Part shown: positions 13,015 through 22,052 of the stretch, piece after piece
Numbering within the stretch: position 1 is the stretch's first letter
How the letters are laid out: each line of letters starts with the position of its first letter
Assembly (NCBI GenBank): GCA_900769525.1
Contig: CAAGGY010000114.1
Coordinates: forward strand, 1-30,341
Direction of reading: 5' to 3'
Source of the DNA: an uncultured Alistipes sp.
GTDB taxonomy: Bacteria > Bacteroidota > Bacteroidia > Bacteroidales > Rikenellaceae
Length of the DNA stretch: 30,341 bases
The notes under the pieces: model-generated
The model's input: the letters and a program-made list of their open reading frames with translations, nothing else
What the model was told of the DNA's origin: nothing
The model's database searches: none
Made by a program: the position numbers and the translations under genes

Positions 13015-15567
13015 TTAGCTGCACTTAGAGTAACCACAAGCCATACAAGTCAAACAGCCATTCTGGTAGGCCATATTCTCCTGACCACACTGTGGGCAGC
13101 GACCCTTACCACGAGTACCATCCTTGATATACTGCTTGAGGGCACGCTCAACACCATTCTTCCAAGTGTTGATAGTCTCAGAGTCGAGGTGGAGGCCATC
13201 AACAAGCTGAACAACCTTGTCGATAGGCATACCGTAGCGGAGTACGCCAGAGATGAGCTTAGCGTAGTTCCAGAACTCCTCGTCGAAAAGACGTGAGATA
13301 CCACCAATAGTGTTGATATAGCCGTAGCGATCCTGATACTGGAAGTCGTAGCGCTTAGAGCCATCCTTCTCGCTAACCTTTAGGATGTGACCATTTGTGA
13401 TGGTCTTAGGGATGTACATAGCATCCTCCTCAATCTTACCTGTGAAGATCTCGTAAGGACGATCATCCTGCTTACCTACGAAGGCGATCCAATCCTCAGA
13501 GCCGTTCTTGAAGCGCACGATGTCGGCAGGGATAGACTCTGGACGACGGATGCTCTCGCTACCTGAACACGACTTCTTGGCGTTGTCCTTAGCCTTAAGA
13601 TCGAGCAATACGCCATCACGGCAACCATCACGGTATACGGTGATACCCTTACAGCCAGACTCCCATGCTGTGCGGTAAACATCAGCCACAAGCTCCTCGC
13701 TAACCTCGTTAGGGAGGTTTACGGTAACAGAGATTGAGTGGTCAACCCACTTCTGGATAGCACCCTGCATCTTAACCTTAGCAACCCAGTCGATATCGTT
13801 CGCTGTAGCCTTGTAGTAAGGTGATGCCTGAAGCATCTTCTCAAGCTCCTCCTCCGAGATGTTCTGAAGGTTTGTTGTGTCGTAGCCGTTGATCTCAAGC
13901 CACTTAACAAACTGGTGGTGGAAGACGTAGTACTCGATAAACTTCTCGCCTGTCTCGTCAACAAACGATGCCACCTGATCCTTGTCTGATGGGTTAATCT
14001 TACGACGACGCTTATATACTGGGCGGAACACAGGCTCGATACCCGATGTTGTCTGCGACATAAGCGATGTAGTACCTGTAGGAGCGATAGTAAGCATTGC
14101 GATGTTACGACGACCATACTCCTTCATCATCTCACGAAGCTCAGGAGCTGCCTCCAGTACACGCTCAATCATTGGGTTGCCCTGCTCCTTCTCGAAGTTA
14201 AAGACACCGAAGGCACCACGATCCTTGGCCATCATCACAGAGGCACGGTATGCCTCTACTGCCAAGGTCTTATGTACGTTTACTGCGAAGTCGATAGCCT
14301 CCTCCGAGCCGTAGCGAAGACCCAAGGCTGCAAGCATATCACCCTCTGCAGTGATACCAAGACCTGTACGGCGACCCTTAAGGGCCATATCCTTAATCTT
14401 CTTCCACAACTCAAGCTCTACACGGCGAACATCGTCGTCCTCAGGGTCTGAGGCAATCTTCGAGATGATAAGCTCAACCTTCTCGAGCTCCAGGTCGATG
14501 ATATCGTCCATAAGGTGCATAGCCTTAGCTACATGCTCCTTGAAGAGGTCGAAGTTGAACTTAGCCTGAGCGGTAAATGGATTCTCCACGTAGCTCAAGA
14601 GGTTGAGTGCCAACAGGCGGCAGCTGTCGTATGGACACAATGGAATCTCGCCACAAGGGTTTGTCGATACTGTGCGGAAGCCCTGGTCAGCGTAGCAGTC
14701 GGGCACACTCTCACGAATGATTGTATCCCAGAACAACACGCCTGGCTCGGCAGACTTCCACGCATTGTGGATAATCTTATCCCAAAGCTTCTTAGCCTCG
14801 ATAGTCTGTGTGAATGTAGGCGCATCAGAGTTTACTGGGAACTGCTGACGGTATGACTCACCCGCCAAGGCAGCACGCATAAACTCATCGTCGATCTTGA
14901 TAGATACGTTAGCACCTGTAACCTTGCCTGTGTCGACCTTAGCGTCGATGAAGCGCTCTGCATCTGGGTGCTTGATAAGCAACGAGAGCATAAGAGCACC
15001 ACGACGACCATCCTGAGCAACCTCACGAGTAGAGTTTGAGTAGCGCTCCATGAATGGAACGATACCTGTAGAGGTGAGTGCCGAGTTGAGCACAGGACTG
15101 CCTGTAGGACGGATGTGTGAGAGGTCGTGACCTACACCACCACGTCGCTTCATAAGCTGCACCTGCTCCTCATCCATACGGAAGATACCACCATACGAGT
15201 CGGCAGGATTCTTATGGCCGATAACAAAGCAGTTTGACAACGAAGCGACCTGCAAGTTATTGCCAATACCTGTCATTGGGCCACCCTGAGGGATTACATA
15301 GCGGAAGTGGTCGAGCAAGTCGAAAATCTCGCTCTCTGACAGCGGATTTGGGTAGTTGTTCTCGATACGGGCAAGCTCACGAGCGATACGGTTGTGCATA
15401 TCGACAGGAGACTTCTCGTAGATGTTACCAAACGAGTCCTTGAGTGCATACTTGCTAACCCATACCTGAGCAGCGAGGTCGTCACCCTTGAAATACTCCT
15501 TCGAGGCAGCCACTGCATCTTCATACGACACGGTATTAAGATGCTGATTTTTAGGATTTTGAGTCAT
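13015..15567 (-). CDS. nrdJ: Adenosylcobalamin-dependent (class II) ribonucleotide reductase
   Basis: Reduces ribonucleotides to deoxyribonucleotides in the cytoplasm using a B12 cofactor, independent of oxygen. 850 residues. No ATP-cone domain is seen at the N-terminus. The catalytic barrel contains SLSNCFV (Cys113), the core motif STNPCGEIPLC with thiyl-type Cys305 and Glu307, Cys316 as the probable second redox Cys, and APTGTTSLMSQTTSGIEPVF later on. A C-terminal TSCPD-like region (~650-780) precedes a zinc-ribbon tail at 823-850 with CPQC, CLTC, CGYSKC spacing, probably the shuttle/metal-binding end found in this family. It is a single-gene unit: the upstream gene is terminated at 15730-15765. 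I saw no cobalamin-riboswitch signature in its leader. Symbol nrdJ follows the family. Confidence 0.95.
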   Translation of the reverse strand: MTQNPKNQHLNTVSYEDAVAASKEYFKGDDLAAQVWVSKYALKDSFGNIYEKSPVDMHNRIARELARIENNYPNPLSESEIFDLLDHFRYVIPQGGPMTGIGNNLQVASLSNCFVIGHKNPADSYGGIFRMDEEQVQLMKRRGGVGHDLSHIRPTGSPVLNSALTSTGIVPFMERYSNSTREVAQDGRRGALMLSLLIKHPDAERFIDAKVDTGKVTGANVSIKIDDEFMRAALAGESYRQQFPVNSDAPTFTQTIEAKKLWDKIIHNAWKSAEPGVLFWDTIIRESVPDCYADQGFRTVSTNPCGEIPLCPYDSCRLLALNLLSYVENPFTAQAKFNFDLFKEHVAKAMHLMDDIIDLELEKVELIISKIASDPEDDDVRRVELELWKKIKDMALKGRRTGLGITAEGDMLAALGLRYGSEEAIDFAVNVHKTLAVEAYRASVMMAKDRGAFGVFNFEKEQGNPMIERVLEAAPELREMMKEYGRRNIAMLTIAPTGTTSLMSQTTSGIEPVFRPVYKRRRKINPSDKDQVASFVDETGEKFIEYYVFHHQFVKWLEINGYDTTNLQNISEEELEKMLQASPYYKATANDIDWVAKVKMQGAIQKWVDHSISVTVNLPNEVSEELVADVYRTAWESGCKGITVYRDGCRDGVLLDLKAKDNAKKSCSGSESIRRPESIPADIVRFKNGSEDWIAFVGKQDDRPYEIFTGKIEEDAMYIPKTITNGHILKVSEKDGSKRYDFQYQDRYGYINTIGGISRLFDEEFWNYAKLISGVLRYGMPIDKVVQLVDGLHLDSETINTWKNGVERALKQYIKDGTRGKGRCPQCGQENMAYQNGCLTCMACGYSKCS

Positions 15568-15729
15568 TATAATATATATTTATTATTTTATTTTCGCATC
15601 AGTTGCTATGCCCATGTTCCCGCTTTTTTTGGGTTGTGGGGCTTATTCAGGCATACAAAATTCGTGATTTTTCACGGGATTATCGGCCATTTACCCTCTA
15701 TTTTTTCGACACTTTATCGACAAAAAATA
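15568..15729 (-). promoter_or_regulatory. Structured leader region of the reductase gene
   Basis: On the minus strand the 162 bases before nrdJ contain a 15-codon frame MADNPVKNHEFCMPE, a CGTGA-n4-TCACG hairpin inside that frame, and a TATGCC...GGCATA stem (15650-15655 with 15607-15612) enclosing a CCC-n9-GGG hairpin. It lacks the cobalamin box and any clear TAnnTTTG promoter. Control by attenuation is possible but speculative. Confidence 0.35.
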
Positions 15730-15765
15730 AAAAGATGCGCCACAGCCCTCTGTAGCGCATCTTTT
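15730..15765 (-). terminator. Terminator of the antiporter-SGNH-MBOAT-PAP2 operon
   Basis: AAAAGATGCGC (15730-15740) pairs with GCGCATCTTTT (15755-15765), extended inwards by ACAG/CTGT. On the minus strand it is followed by a T-rich tract. It starts 12 bases after the PAP2 stop. Confidence 0.9.
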
Positions 15766-15777
15766 AGGATTTAGGTT

Positions 15778-16368
15778 TTATTTCTTGCTCCTTGCTAACC
15801 TTTGCAGTAGGAGTTTGAACAGATACCAACCTACTAGTGCCGAGAGCAGACCGAGCAGCGTTCCAAGGAGTATATCCTGAGGGAAGTGGCAGGCGAGATA
15901 GATTCGTGAGTAGCAGACAAGCAGCGCCACAAACCAGATAACGAGCGTAAACCATCGCTTACTGATGACGAGCGAGCTGAGCAGCGCAATTGCCACAATC
16001 GTTGCGGCGTGTCCCGACACTGAGCCACATAGAGCTGCACGTCCATAGCCATTGGTAAAGGCCTCGACACCCTCGGTGTACATAGGCCTAAGGCGTGCAG
16101 GGAACTCTGGCCATAGGCCACCAAGCAGACCATGCTGCTTAAAGATTCCCGATACGATATCTGCAAAGCCGATAGCAACACCTATGGCAACGAGCATAGC
16201 CACAACACCTCGCCACGAATAACGACGCCATACCATATATATAATAAGAAGGTAGAGTGGAGTCCACACCTTGATACCCGACACAAGTAGCATGGTGGTA
16301 TCTAGCCACGCTGGACCATCGAAATTCAGAGCCTCGAACAGGGCCCAATCCCATGTAATACTATTCAT
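15778..16368 (-). CDS. PAP2-family membrane phosphatase
   Basis: 196 residues with about five or six membrane helices. PAP2 enzymes remove phosphate from lipids such as undecaprenyl pyrophosphate or lipid A on the periplasmic side. Motif 2 is VSGHAA (Ser118, Gly119, His120), where most members have PSGH. Motif 3 is SRIYLACHFPQD (Arg155, His161, Asp165), as expected. Motif 1 is unusual: Lys77 and Arg94-Pro95 are separated by 16 residues (GLLGGLWPEFPA region) instead of the usual six. Activity is likely but the substrate is open. It starts 12 bases after the MBOAT gene and ends the operon, so it may recycle a lipid carrier used in the same envelope modification. Confidence 0.88.
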   Translation of the reverse strand: MNSITWDWALFEALNFDGPAWLDTTMLLVSGIKVWTPLYLLIIYMVWRRYSWRGVVAMLVAIGVAIGFADIVSGIFKQHGLLGGLWPEFPARLRPMYTEGVEAFTNGYGRAALCGSVSGHAATIVAIALLSSLVISKRWFTLVIWFVALLVCYSRIYLACHFPQDILLGTLLGLLSALVGWYLFKLLLQRLARSKK

Positions 16369-16380
16369 CGCCCTAAAGTT

Positions 16381-17904
16381 TTAGAATGCTGCATAGACTG
16401 GTAGGCCACCGCCATCGGCAGCGAGCATAAGCTGACACTGCATAACCATCCAGATAGCAAAGACCATAATAACAAGTTGGCCGACAAAGCCCGAACGAGT
16501 CACAAAGCTTACTGCCTTAGCATTGAGGCTCTTAGGCAAGAAGTGGATAGAGTATCCTATGAGCACCAATACAATACCGAAGCCAGCCTTATGTGCCAAG
16601 CCGACGATATCGCCAGCCGAGAAGTTGTAGATAATACGCTCATAGATAACGCTTGCACCAGCCCAATCGTCACAACAGATCATCGGCCAGAGCAACGTCA
16701 TAAAGTGGAAGAGCATAAATGTAGAGAGCAGTCGCCAACCACACTTCATATCCTCTCCCTTAATCTTAGCTCCAGGCACACGCTCCAGCCATAGCTTATG
16801 GAGTGCAAGGCCCACACCCTGCATCAAACCCCAAATAACATACAATATATTGACCTTGTGCCACATAGCACAGACAAACATCGTGATTGTAAGGTTTAGA
16901 TAGGTACGCACACGGCCCTTACGGTTACCACCCAACGAGATATAGAGGTAGTCACGCAACCAGGTAGAGAGCGATATGTGCCAACGACGCCAGAACTCGG
17001 TAATCGTCGCCGACTTAAAGGGTGCATCAAAGTTATCGGGGAGCTTATAACCCATAACTAAAGCGATACCAATGGCTATATCCGAATATCCCGAGAAGTC
17101 GCAATATAGGCGGATACCGAAGCCATACAGAGCCATAAGCATAACAACGCCACTCTCACCAAACTCGCCCGACACCGCAGGGATAAGCAGAATAGAGTCG
17201 ATAGCCTTAGCGATGACTGCATACTTGATAAGACCGCTGGCAATAAGCACCACAGCACGACCCTGATCCTCACGAGTCACAACAATGCTTTCACGCTCAA
17301 TCTGAGGGATAAACTCCTTGTTACGCACCAACGGACCAAGGAACACCTTGGGGAAGAAGCTGAGCAAAAAGAGGTAGTCGATAAATCGCTTAACAGGGCT
17401 AATAACGCCACGTGAGATGTCGATAACGTACGATATCGACTGAAACACGAAGAACGACACACCCGCAGGCACCACAATGGCACCAAGGTTGATAGTACCA
17501 TTACCAAAGAGCGAGTTGATAGCCTCCTCGAAGAGACCGCCAACCTTGAAATATGACAAGATGGCGATGTTGATGACCATACTTAGTGCCACCCAACCAC
17601 GAGCACGCTTACCCCTGCTCAGACGGCTTGAGATACGGCCACCGATAAGGTAGTCACTCACAGCCACGGCCAAGAGCAACAGCAGGTAGAGGCCCGAAAT
17701 CTTGTAGTAGAAGTATGCCGAGACAATCACCACATAGAGCGTACGCATAGTGCGGTGGTTACGCACGGCCATATATCCGAGGCCAAAGATAAGGAATGAA
17801 AAGAGGAAGAAGCCGCTTGCAAGAGTCATTGGCGACATAGGGTCATACTGCAACAACTCGACAAGCTTGGTCCACACCTCAGAATCGAACTTAAAGAAAT
17901 CCAT
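16381..17904 (-). CDS. MBOAT-family O-acyltransferase (DltB/AlgI-like)
   Basis: 507 residues, about 11 or more membrane helices. Family motifs: CDFSGYSDIAIG (~268-279), ITEFWRRWHISLSTWLRDYLY (~301-321, His309) and AMWHKVNILYVIWG (~346-359) with the invariant His349. These proteins carry an acyl group across the inner membrane for transfer to an extracytoplasmic polymer such as alginate, peptidoglycan or teichoic acid. Most relatives read WHG-A/G at the active-site His; here it is WHKV. The SGNH hydrolase gene ends 14 bases upstream, forming the usual MBOAT plus SGNH partner pair, so O-acetylation of a surface glycan or peptidoglycan is the best inference. Confidence 0.92.
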   Translation of the reverse strand: MDFFKFDSEVWTKLVELLQYDPMSPMTLASGFFLFSFLIFGLGYMAVRNHRTMRTLYVVIVSAYFYYKISGLYLLLLLAVAVSDYLIGGRISSRLSRGKRARGWVALSMVINIAILSYFKVGGLFEEAINSLFGNGTINLGAIVVPAGVSFFVFQSISYVIDISRGVISPVKRFIDYLFLLSFFPKVFLGPLVRNKEFIPQIERESIVVTREDQGRAVVLIASGLIKYAVIAKAIDSILLIPAVSGEFGESGVVMLMALYGFGIRLYCDFSGYSDIAIGIALVMGYKLPDNFDAPFKSATITEFWRRWHISLSTWLRDYLYISLGGNRKGRVRTYLNLTITMFVCAMWHKVNILYVIWGLMQGVGLALHKLWLERVPGAKIKGEDMKCGWRLLSTFMLFHFMTLLWPMICCDDWAGASVIYERIIYNFSAGDIVGLAHKAGFGIVLVLIGYSIHFLPKSLNAKAVSFVTRSGFVGQLVIMVFAIWMVMQCQLMLAADGGGLPVYAAF

Positions 17905-17918
17905 AATAGCGCTACCTC

Positions 17919-19505
17919 CTACTCCTCAACATAGTCCAACATCAATGTAACATCGACATTTTTAACCTCAATTTCGCCACAACGCAGTGGGAAGATATCC
18001 TTTGGCGAGAGCTCAAGAGGATATACCATATCTCGAATCTTACCCTCACGCTCAACAAGACGATCGTAGGCACACTGACGGATAGCCTCAGCCAGAGGCT
18101 TAGCTACACGAGCTCCACCCTTGAAGTTGATATGGATATGGTCGCCAGCAGCCCAGCCATTACGCACAAAGCCACCGATACCGCCATACGACAACACGAC
18201 CTTGCCCATCTGCCAAAAGGCAACGCCCTCGTTCTCTGAGGCGCTGCGCTGGAAAGGTGTCATAATCTCGACAGAGTTCATAGACTTCCAGCCACCATCA
18301 CCCTTAACCCAACGGTCCGATACACCGATAACAAGGATTGCAGCATTTGGAAAGCTACGCTTTACGTAGGCAATCATATCCTCAAGTTTGCCCTGGTAGC
18401 GAGAGTAGTCACGCTGACCAGGCTGCATAGCGTTAAGGCCGTACTCCAATACCACGAGGTCGTAGCCCCAGAGTTTATCGACCTGACGGTTTACTGCCAC
18501 ACCTGAGCCAAAGATTGTATAGCCACTATTACCACGAATCGACATATTGTCGATGATAATACCACGTCCACCCTCGAGTGAAGCACCATGGCACAACACA
18601 TTACCGCTGAGCACCTTCATCTTCAACGACTTAACAGGTGCCTCAACATACAACTCACGGACATTATCCGAGCCAGAGATAGCGAAATGGTGCTTGAGCG
18701 TGTCGTTGATAGAGAGCTCGATATTGCTTGTGTCACGGCTTGTGATAAGCACACGAGCACGAGTGCAAGAGTCGAGGTGAGGCTTTGCCGTAGTGACATC
18801 CCAACGAGCAACAGAGCCTCGACTACCAGCAGCCAAATAGCCTGACATAAAGAACTTATCTCGGTATGACGCTGGGATAGAGCCAGTGTTCATAAGACTA
18901 TAGGCAGTCCAACCCGACACACTACGTCGAACGCTGGTGCGCAGAATCTCAAAAGGAATGGCACATGGTACGAAGCCAACGCCACGACCTCCAAAGATAC
19001 TCTGAAGCTCCTCACGCAAATCGACGGTGATGATATCGCCCTCAATAAACGAGTCGCCGAGGAACGCCACACGCACATCCTGACCATCAATAAGCTTGTC
19101 GATAAATGTGTCGAAGCGGGTAACCGCAGCGGTATCGTAGTCCTCGATAGGCACAAATGGGCTCGACTTCACAAACTTAACATCCTCGCTAAGTAGCAGT
19201 CTGCGTTCTGGAGCTACATCCTCAACAGCTATCCAACGTAACGACGCTGGCTCGGTAGTCTGCATCGAATCGGCCTGCTCCACAGCAGCAAGCTCGCTCT
19301 CAAGATGCTCGAAATCGGCAACATAGTCGACAGGCACAGCAGCGGCCTCATCTTGATTGAATGGGCGTAGGTCTGAGAGGATATCTACCTCCTCAGTGGT
19401 AAGACCAAACACCTTGGTCGAGGGGACAAAGCTAAGGGCTGCAACGCCAATGACAATGGCCAAGACGAGCAACCAACCACGACCTGAATAGTCTCTGTTT
19501 TCCAT
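17919..19505 (-). CDS. SGNH/GDSL-type periplasmic esterase or acetyltransferase
   Basis: 528 residues. A single N-terminal hydrophobic segment (~10-28) anchors or exports it. SGNH blocks: AFLGDSFIEGD with nucleophile Ser152, an RGNSG stretch (~324-328), EYGLNAM with Asn358, and AAGDHIHINFKGG carrying Asp455 and His458. Between blocks I and III lies a beta-rich insertion (~190-310), resembling the carbohydrate-binding inserts of peptidoglycan or alginate O-acetylation proteins. It lies 14 bases upstream of the MBOAT gene and 35 bases downstream of the antiporter gene. Together with MBOAT it probably transfers acetyl groups to an extracytoplasmic glycan, as PatA/PatB or AlgI/AlgJ do. An esterase acting in reverse cannot be excluded. 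Confidence 0.85.
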   Translation of the reverse strand: MENRDYSGRGWLLVLAIVIGVAALSFVPSTKVFGLTTEEVDILSDLRPFNQDEAAAVPVDYVADFEHLESELAAVEQADSMQTTEPASLRWIAVEDVAPERRLLLSEDVKFVKSSPFVPIEDYDTAAVTRFDTFIDKLIDGQDVRVAFLGDSFIEGDIITVDLREELQSIFGGRGVGFVPCAIPFEILRTSVRRSVSGWTAYSLMNTGSIPASYRDKFFMSGYLAAGSRGSVARWDVTTAKPHLDSCTRARVLITSRDTSNIELSINDTLKHHFAISGSDNVRELYVEAPVKSLKMKVLSGNVLCHGASLEGGRGIIIDNMSIRGNSGYTIFGSGVAVNRQVDKLWGYDLVVLEYGLNAMQPGQRDYSRYQGKLEDMIAYVKRSFPNAAILVIGVSDRWVKGDGGWKSMNSVEIMTPFQRSASENEGVAFWQMGKVVLSYGGIGGFVRNGWAAGDHIHINFKGGARVAKPLAEAIRQCAYDRLVEREGKIRDMVYPLELSPKDIFPLRCGEIEVKNVDVTLMLDYVEE

Positions 19506-19540
19506 AAATTATCTCTTATTTTCGTTATCTTCCTCTGGAG

Positions 19541-20491
19541 TTAAATTAGCGTATAGACATACGCCACGTAGCAGACAATAAAGAGCAAACCCTCGATACG
19601 TGTGAGCTTATCACGGCCAATAATTAGAGCCGAGAGCATAAGTATGAAGACCGACGTAACGACGATATATATATCACCCATTGTAACACCGCCCATGGTA
19701 AGAGGCGTAACCGTTGAGCAGGCGCCCAAGATTAGCAAGATGTTGGCAATGTTAGAGCCAAGCACATTACCCAAGGCCAACGAGGCATTGCCCTTGAGCA
19801 CAGATACAAGGCTTGAGGCAAGCTCAGGCATAGAGGTGCCACCCGCAACAAGTGTAATGGCAATAACGGCCTCTGACACACCCCACGAACGTGCAATCTC
19901 CGAAGCACTCGACACAAAGAGTTCACCGCCATATATCAAGCCAGCAAGACCACCTAATATCCAGATAGGCACACGCCACAAAGGCATCTGCTTCTTAGGT
20001 TTCTCATCTACGACCTGCTCTCCAGCGACCTCTTTATGAAGCATATCTCGCTTCTCGGCACGAATCATATAGACAATCATAGCGACATATCCCGCCAAGA
20101 GCACAACACCCTCAATGCGGCTAATATCCTGGTTGATAAGCGTTACAACAAGCAGAGCCACAGTGGCAACAATACAGATTGGAATATCACGACGGATATT
20201 GCTCTTAGTGAAAATCAGCGGCGAGCAGAGAGCACACACACCCAGAATCAATAGCGTATTGAAGGTATTTGAGCCCACAACATTACCGATAGCCATATCG
20301 CCCTTACCAGCAATAGCCGACATAAAGCTCACAGTAAGCTCAGGCATAGAGGTGCCAACGGCAACAATCGTAAGACCTACGATAAACTCAGGCACTTTGA
20401 AACGTGAAGCAACAGCCACAGAGCCATCTGTGAGCCACATAGCTCCAACGATAATAAGCGCAAAGGCGAGTATGAGTGTTATATAGACCAT
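19541..20491 (-). CDS. Calcium/sodium antiporter, CaCA family (YrbG-like)
   Basis: 316 residues, about ten membrane helices in two inverted halves. Each half carries the alpha-repeat signature of cation/Ca2+ exchangers: GTSMPE (46-51) with GNVVGSN (69-75), and GTSMPE (218-223) with GNVLGSN (241-247). A charged cytoplasmic loop (~144-170) joins the halves. It should exchange Ca2+ for Na+ (possibly K+) across the inner membrane. It is the first gene of the run continuing with SGNH, MBOAT and PAP2; a functional link to glycan acylation is not obvious. A -7 box lies 31 bases upstream of the ATG. Confidence 0.93.
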   Translation of the reverse strand: MVYITLILAFALIIVGAMWLTDGSVAVASRFKVPEFIVGLTIVAVGTSMPELTVSFMSAIAGKGDMAIGNVVGSNTFNTLLILGVCALCSPLIFTKSNIRRDIPICIVATVALLVVTLINQDISRIEGVVLLAGYVAMIVYMIRAEKRDMLHKEVAGEQVVDEKPKKQMPLWRVPIWILGGLAGLIYGGELFVSSASEIARSWGVSEAVIAITLVAGGTSMPELASSLVSVLKGNASLALGNVLGSNIANILLILGACSTVTPLTMGGVTMGDIYIVVTSVFILMLSALIIGRDKLTRIEGLLFIVCYVAYVYTLI

Positions 20492-20521
20492 ATCATCGTA
20501 GAATTTTCAAAAACAATGCGG

Positions 20522-20529
20522 CAAAGGTA
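20522..20529 (-). promoter_or_regulatory. -7 box of the antiporter operon
   Basis: TACCTTTG on the minus strand fits TAnnTTTG and is 31 bases before the antiporter ATG. A TTG lies about 17 bases further upstream, a weak -33. Confidence 0.6.
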
Positions 20530-20601
20530 CAAAAAAAACTCAAATCCAATACTTCGTATTGCACTATTTTCCATATTTGCTGACAAAACAAAAATAATTT
20601 A

Positions 20602-20623
20602 GGGTACTCCAATCGGAACACCC
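20602..20623 (-). terminator. Terminator of mqnD
   Basis: GGGTACTCC (20602-20610) and GGAACACCC (20615-20623) form a 9-bp stem with two wobble pairs and an AATC/GATT loop. On the minus strand it is followed by TAAATTATTTTTGTTTT. Confidence 0.75.
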
Positions 20624-20649
20624 CAAACCATAGATATTTTTTCGTCCTA

Positions 20650-21432
20650 CTACTCGTCGAGCTTAACGGCAGTAAGCTGCTCGACAGCACGTCGACCCTC
20701 ATCGCCCAACGACAGCGAGAAGTCGTTGACAAATAGCGCTATATGCTGGTCAATAACCCTATCTTCAAGCTCCTGAGCGTGCGCCTTGATAAACTCACGT
20801 GAGACCATAGGGTTGGCAAAGGCATACTCGATACTTCGACGCAACAACTTATCAAACCTACGAGCCACATCCTCACCCAAGTCACGAGCTACGACAATAG
20901 AGCCAAGAGGCAGAGGTAGCTGCATACGTTGCTCCCACTCCAGACCCAAGTCGGCAACAAGCTCAAGGTTGCGACGCTCATAGACAAACCTGCCCTCGTG
21001 AATCAAAACACCTGCGTCGAAACGGCCACACTCCACAGCCTCAGCAATCTCGGAGAAGAGCATTGGGGTGCGCTTAGCGACATTTGGAAACAACCTGCTA
21101 ATTAGCGCATTAGCTGTAGTATATAGGCCTGGAACTGCGATGTGGCGAATAGGTGTAGTATCACCCTTACGACGCACCAACAACGGGCCATTGCCTCGAC
21201 CAAGAGCCGAACCAGAGTCAAGCAACGAGTAACGCTTAGTGATATAGGGCAGAATAGCCGTGCTACACTTCGATACATCTGCCTTACGCTCCATAGTCGC
21301 CTGGTTGAGCTGCTCGATATCGAGGTAGTCGACATCAAACTCAAAGCCATCAAGATCGATGCGGCGATTGATAATCGCATCGAACATAAAGGTGTCGTTA
21401 GGACATGGCGATATATTTAATTTCAGTCGCAT
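20650..21432 (-). CDS. mqnD: 1,4-dihydroxy-6-naphthoate synthase (futalosine menaquinone pathway)
   Basis: Converts cyclic dehypoxanthine futalosine into 1,4-dihydroxy-6-naphthoate, a late ring-forming step of the futalosine route to menaquinone. 260 residues, near the family norm. The family start is clear: LNISPCPNDTFMFDA at residues ~5-19, then DVSKCSTAILP and GSALGRGNGPLLV, of the periplasmic-binding-protein-like fold. It begins 13 bases after mqnB, so the two are co-transcribed. The rest of the pathway (mqnA, mqnC, mqnE) is not in the window. The pathway separates this organism from Bacteroides with the classical men route. Confidence 0.95.
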   Translation of the reverse strand: MRLKLNISPCPNDTFMFDAIINRRIDLDGFEFDVDYLDIEQLNQATMERKADVSKCSTAILPYITKRYSLLDSGSALGRGNGPLLVRRKGDTTPIRHIAVPGLYTTANALISRLFPNVAKRTPMLFSEIAEAVECGRFDAGVLIHEGRFVYERRNLELVADLGLEWEQRMQLPLPLGSIVVARDLGEDVARRFDKLLRRSIEYAFANPMVSREFIKAHAQELEDRVIDQHIALFVNDFSLSLGDEGRRAVEQLTAVKLDE

Positions 21433-21445
21433 AACTCTCTATATA

Positions 21446-21967
21446 TTAACAAAAAAGGCTCTTTAGCGTCTTAGCCAAATTATTTAAAGCACCCTCAATA
21501 TTCCAATCCTTAAACTCCTCGCCCACACGGTTAGAGATAGCACGAATCTCGGCACAACGAACACCCAACTCACCACACACAGCAAAGAGCGTAGCACCCT
21601 CCATATTCTCGATATCTGCCCCTTTAGAATCTGCAACAGAGCGGTGTACAGAGTTTGACTTCACACCACGCAGCGCAGTCATAGGCTCACTGTCATAGCG
21701 CTGACGGAAGCGCTCGGGGAGTTCAACGGTAGTCTCGCTCACCACCTCGACAACCTCACCCTTTGCAACACTATCGGCGTAGTGACCCGCTAGACCTGCA
21801 AGCACTACACACCTATCATCTGATAGTTTGCCCGAGGCAGATAACGATACGAGCGTGGCTGCCGTAGCAGCCATACCAACGCCCGATATTACAACCTCAG
21901 CCTCGGGGTAAAGCTTGGCAAAGGCTGCGGCCTCAAGCTCGGTGGGGAAGAGAAAAATATACTTCAT
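21446..21967 (-). CDS. mqnB: Futalosine hydrolase
   Basis: Removes hypoxanthine from futalosine to give dehypoxanthine futalosine. 173 residues from the ATG at 21965-21967 (MKYIFLFPTELEA); a TTG nine codons further upstream is an unlikely start. Features of the MTA/SAH nucleosidase fold: VVISGVGMAATA, VVLAGLAGHY and the substrate-binding DIENMEGATLFAVC stretch, then EIRAISNRVGE near the end. mqnD follows after 13 bases. A hairpin ends only 19 bases upstream of the start, so expression may depend on reading through from fhs or on a promoter overlapping that hairpin. Confidence 0.93.
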   Translation of the reverse strand: MKYIFLFPTELEAAAFAKLYPEAEVVISGVGMAATAATLVSLSASGKLSDDRCVVLAGLAGHYADSVAKGEVVEVVSETTVELPERFRQRYDSEPMTALRGVKSNSVHRSVADSKGADIENMEGATLFAVCGELGVRCAEIRAISNRVGEEFKDWNIEGALNNLAKTLKSLFC

Positions 21968-21986
21968 AAAATATTGAAAACAAGCA

Positions 21987-22028
21987 GTTAGCAACGAGGC
22001 ATTACATTACTATGCACTCGTTACTAAC
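21987..22028 (-). terminator. Hairpin between fhs and mqnB, terminator or attenuator
   Basis: GTTAGCAACGAG (21987-21998) pairs with CTCGTTACTAAC (22017-22028) with one mismatch; on the minus strand TGCTTGTTTTC follows. It lies 24 bases after the fhs stop and 19 before mqnB. Confidence 0.6.
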
Positions 22029-22052
22029 TACTCTCAATCGACTAATTAATTG

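Noticed and set aside
15394..15774. 126-codon plus-strand frame antisense to the nrdJ start and leader
   Set aside because: It has no family resemblance, runs antisense to nrdJ and across the PAP2 terminator, and has no promoter or start context.
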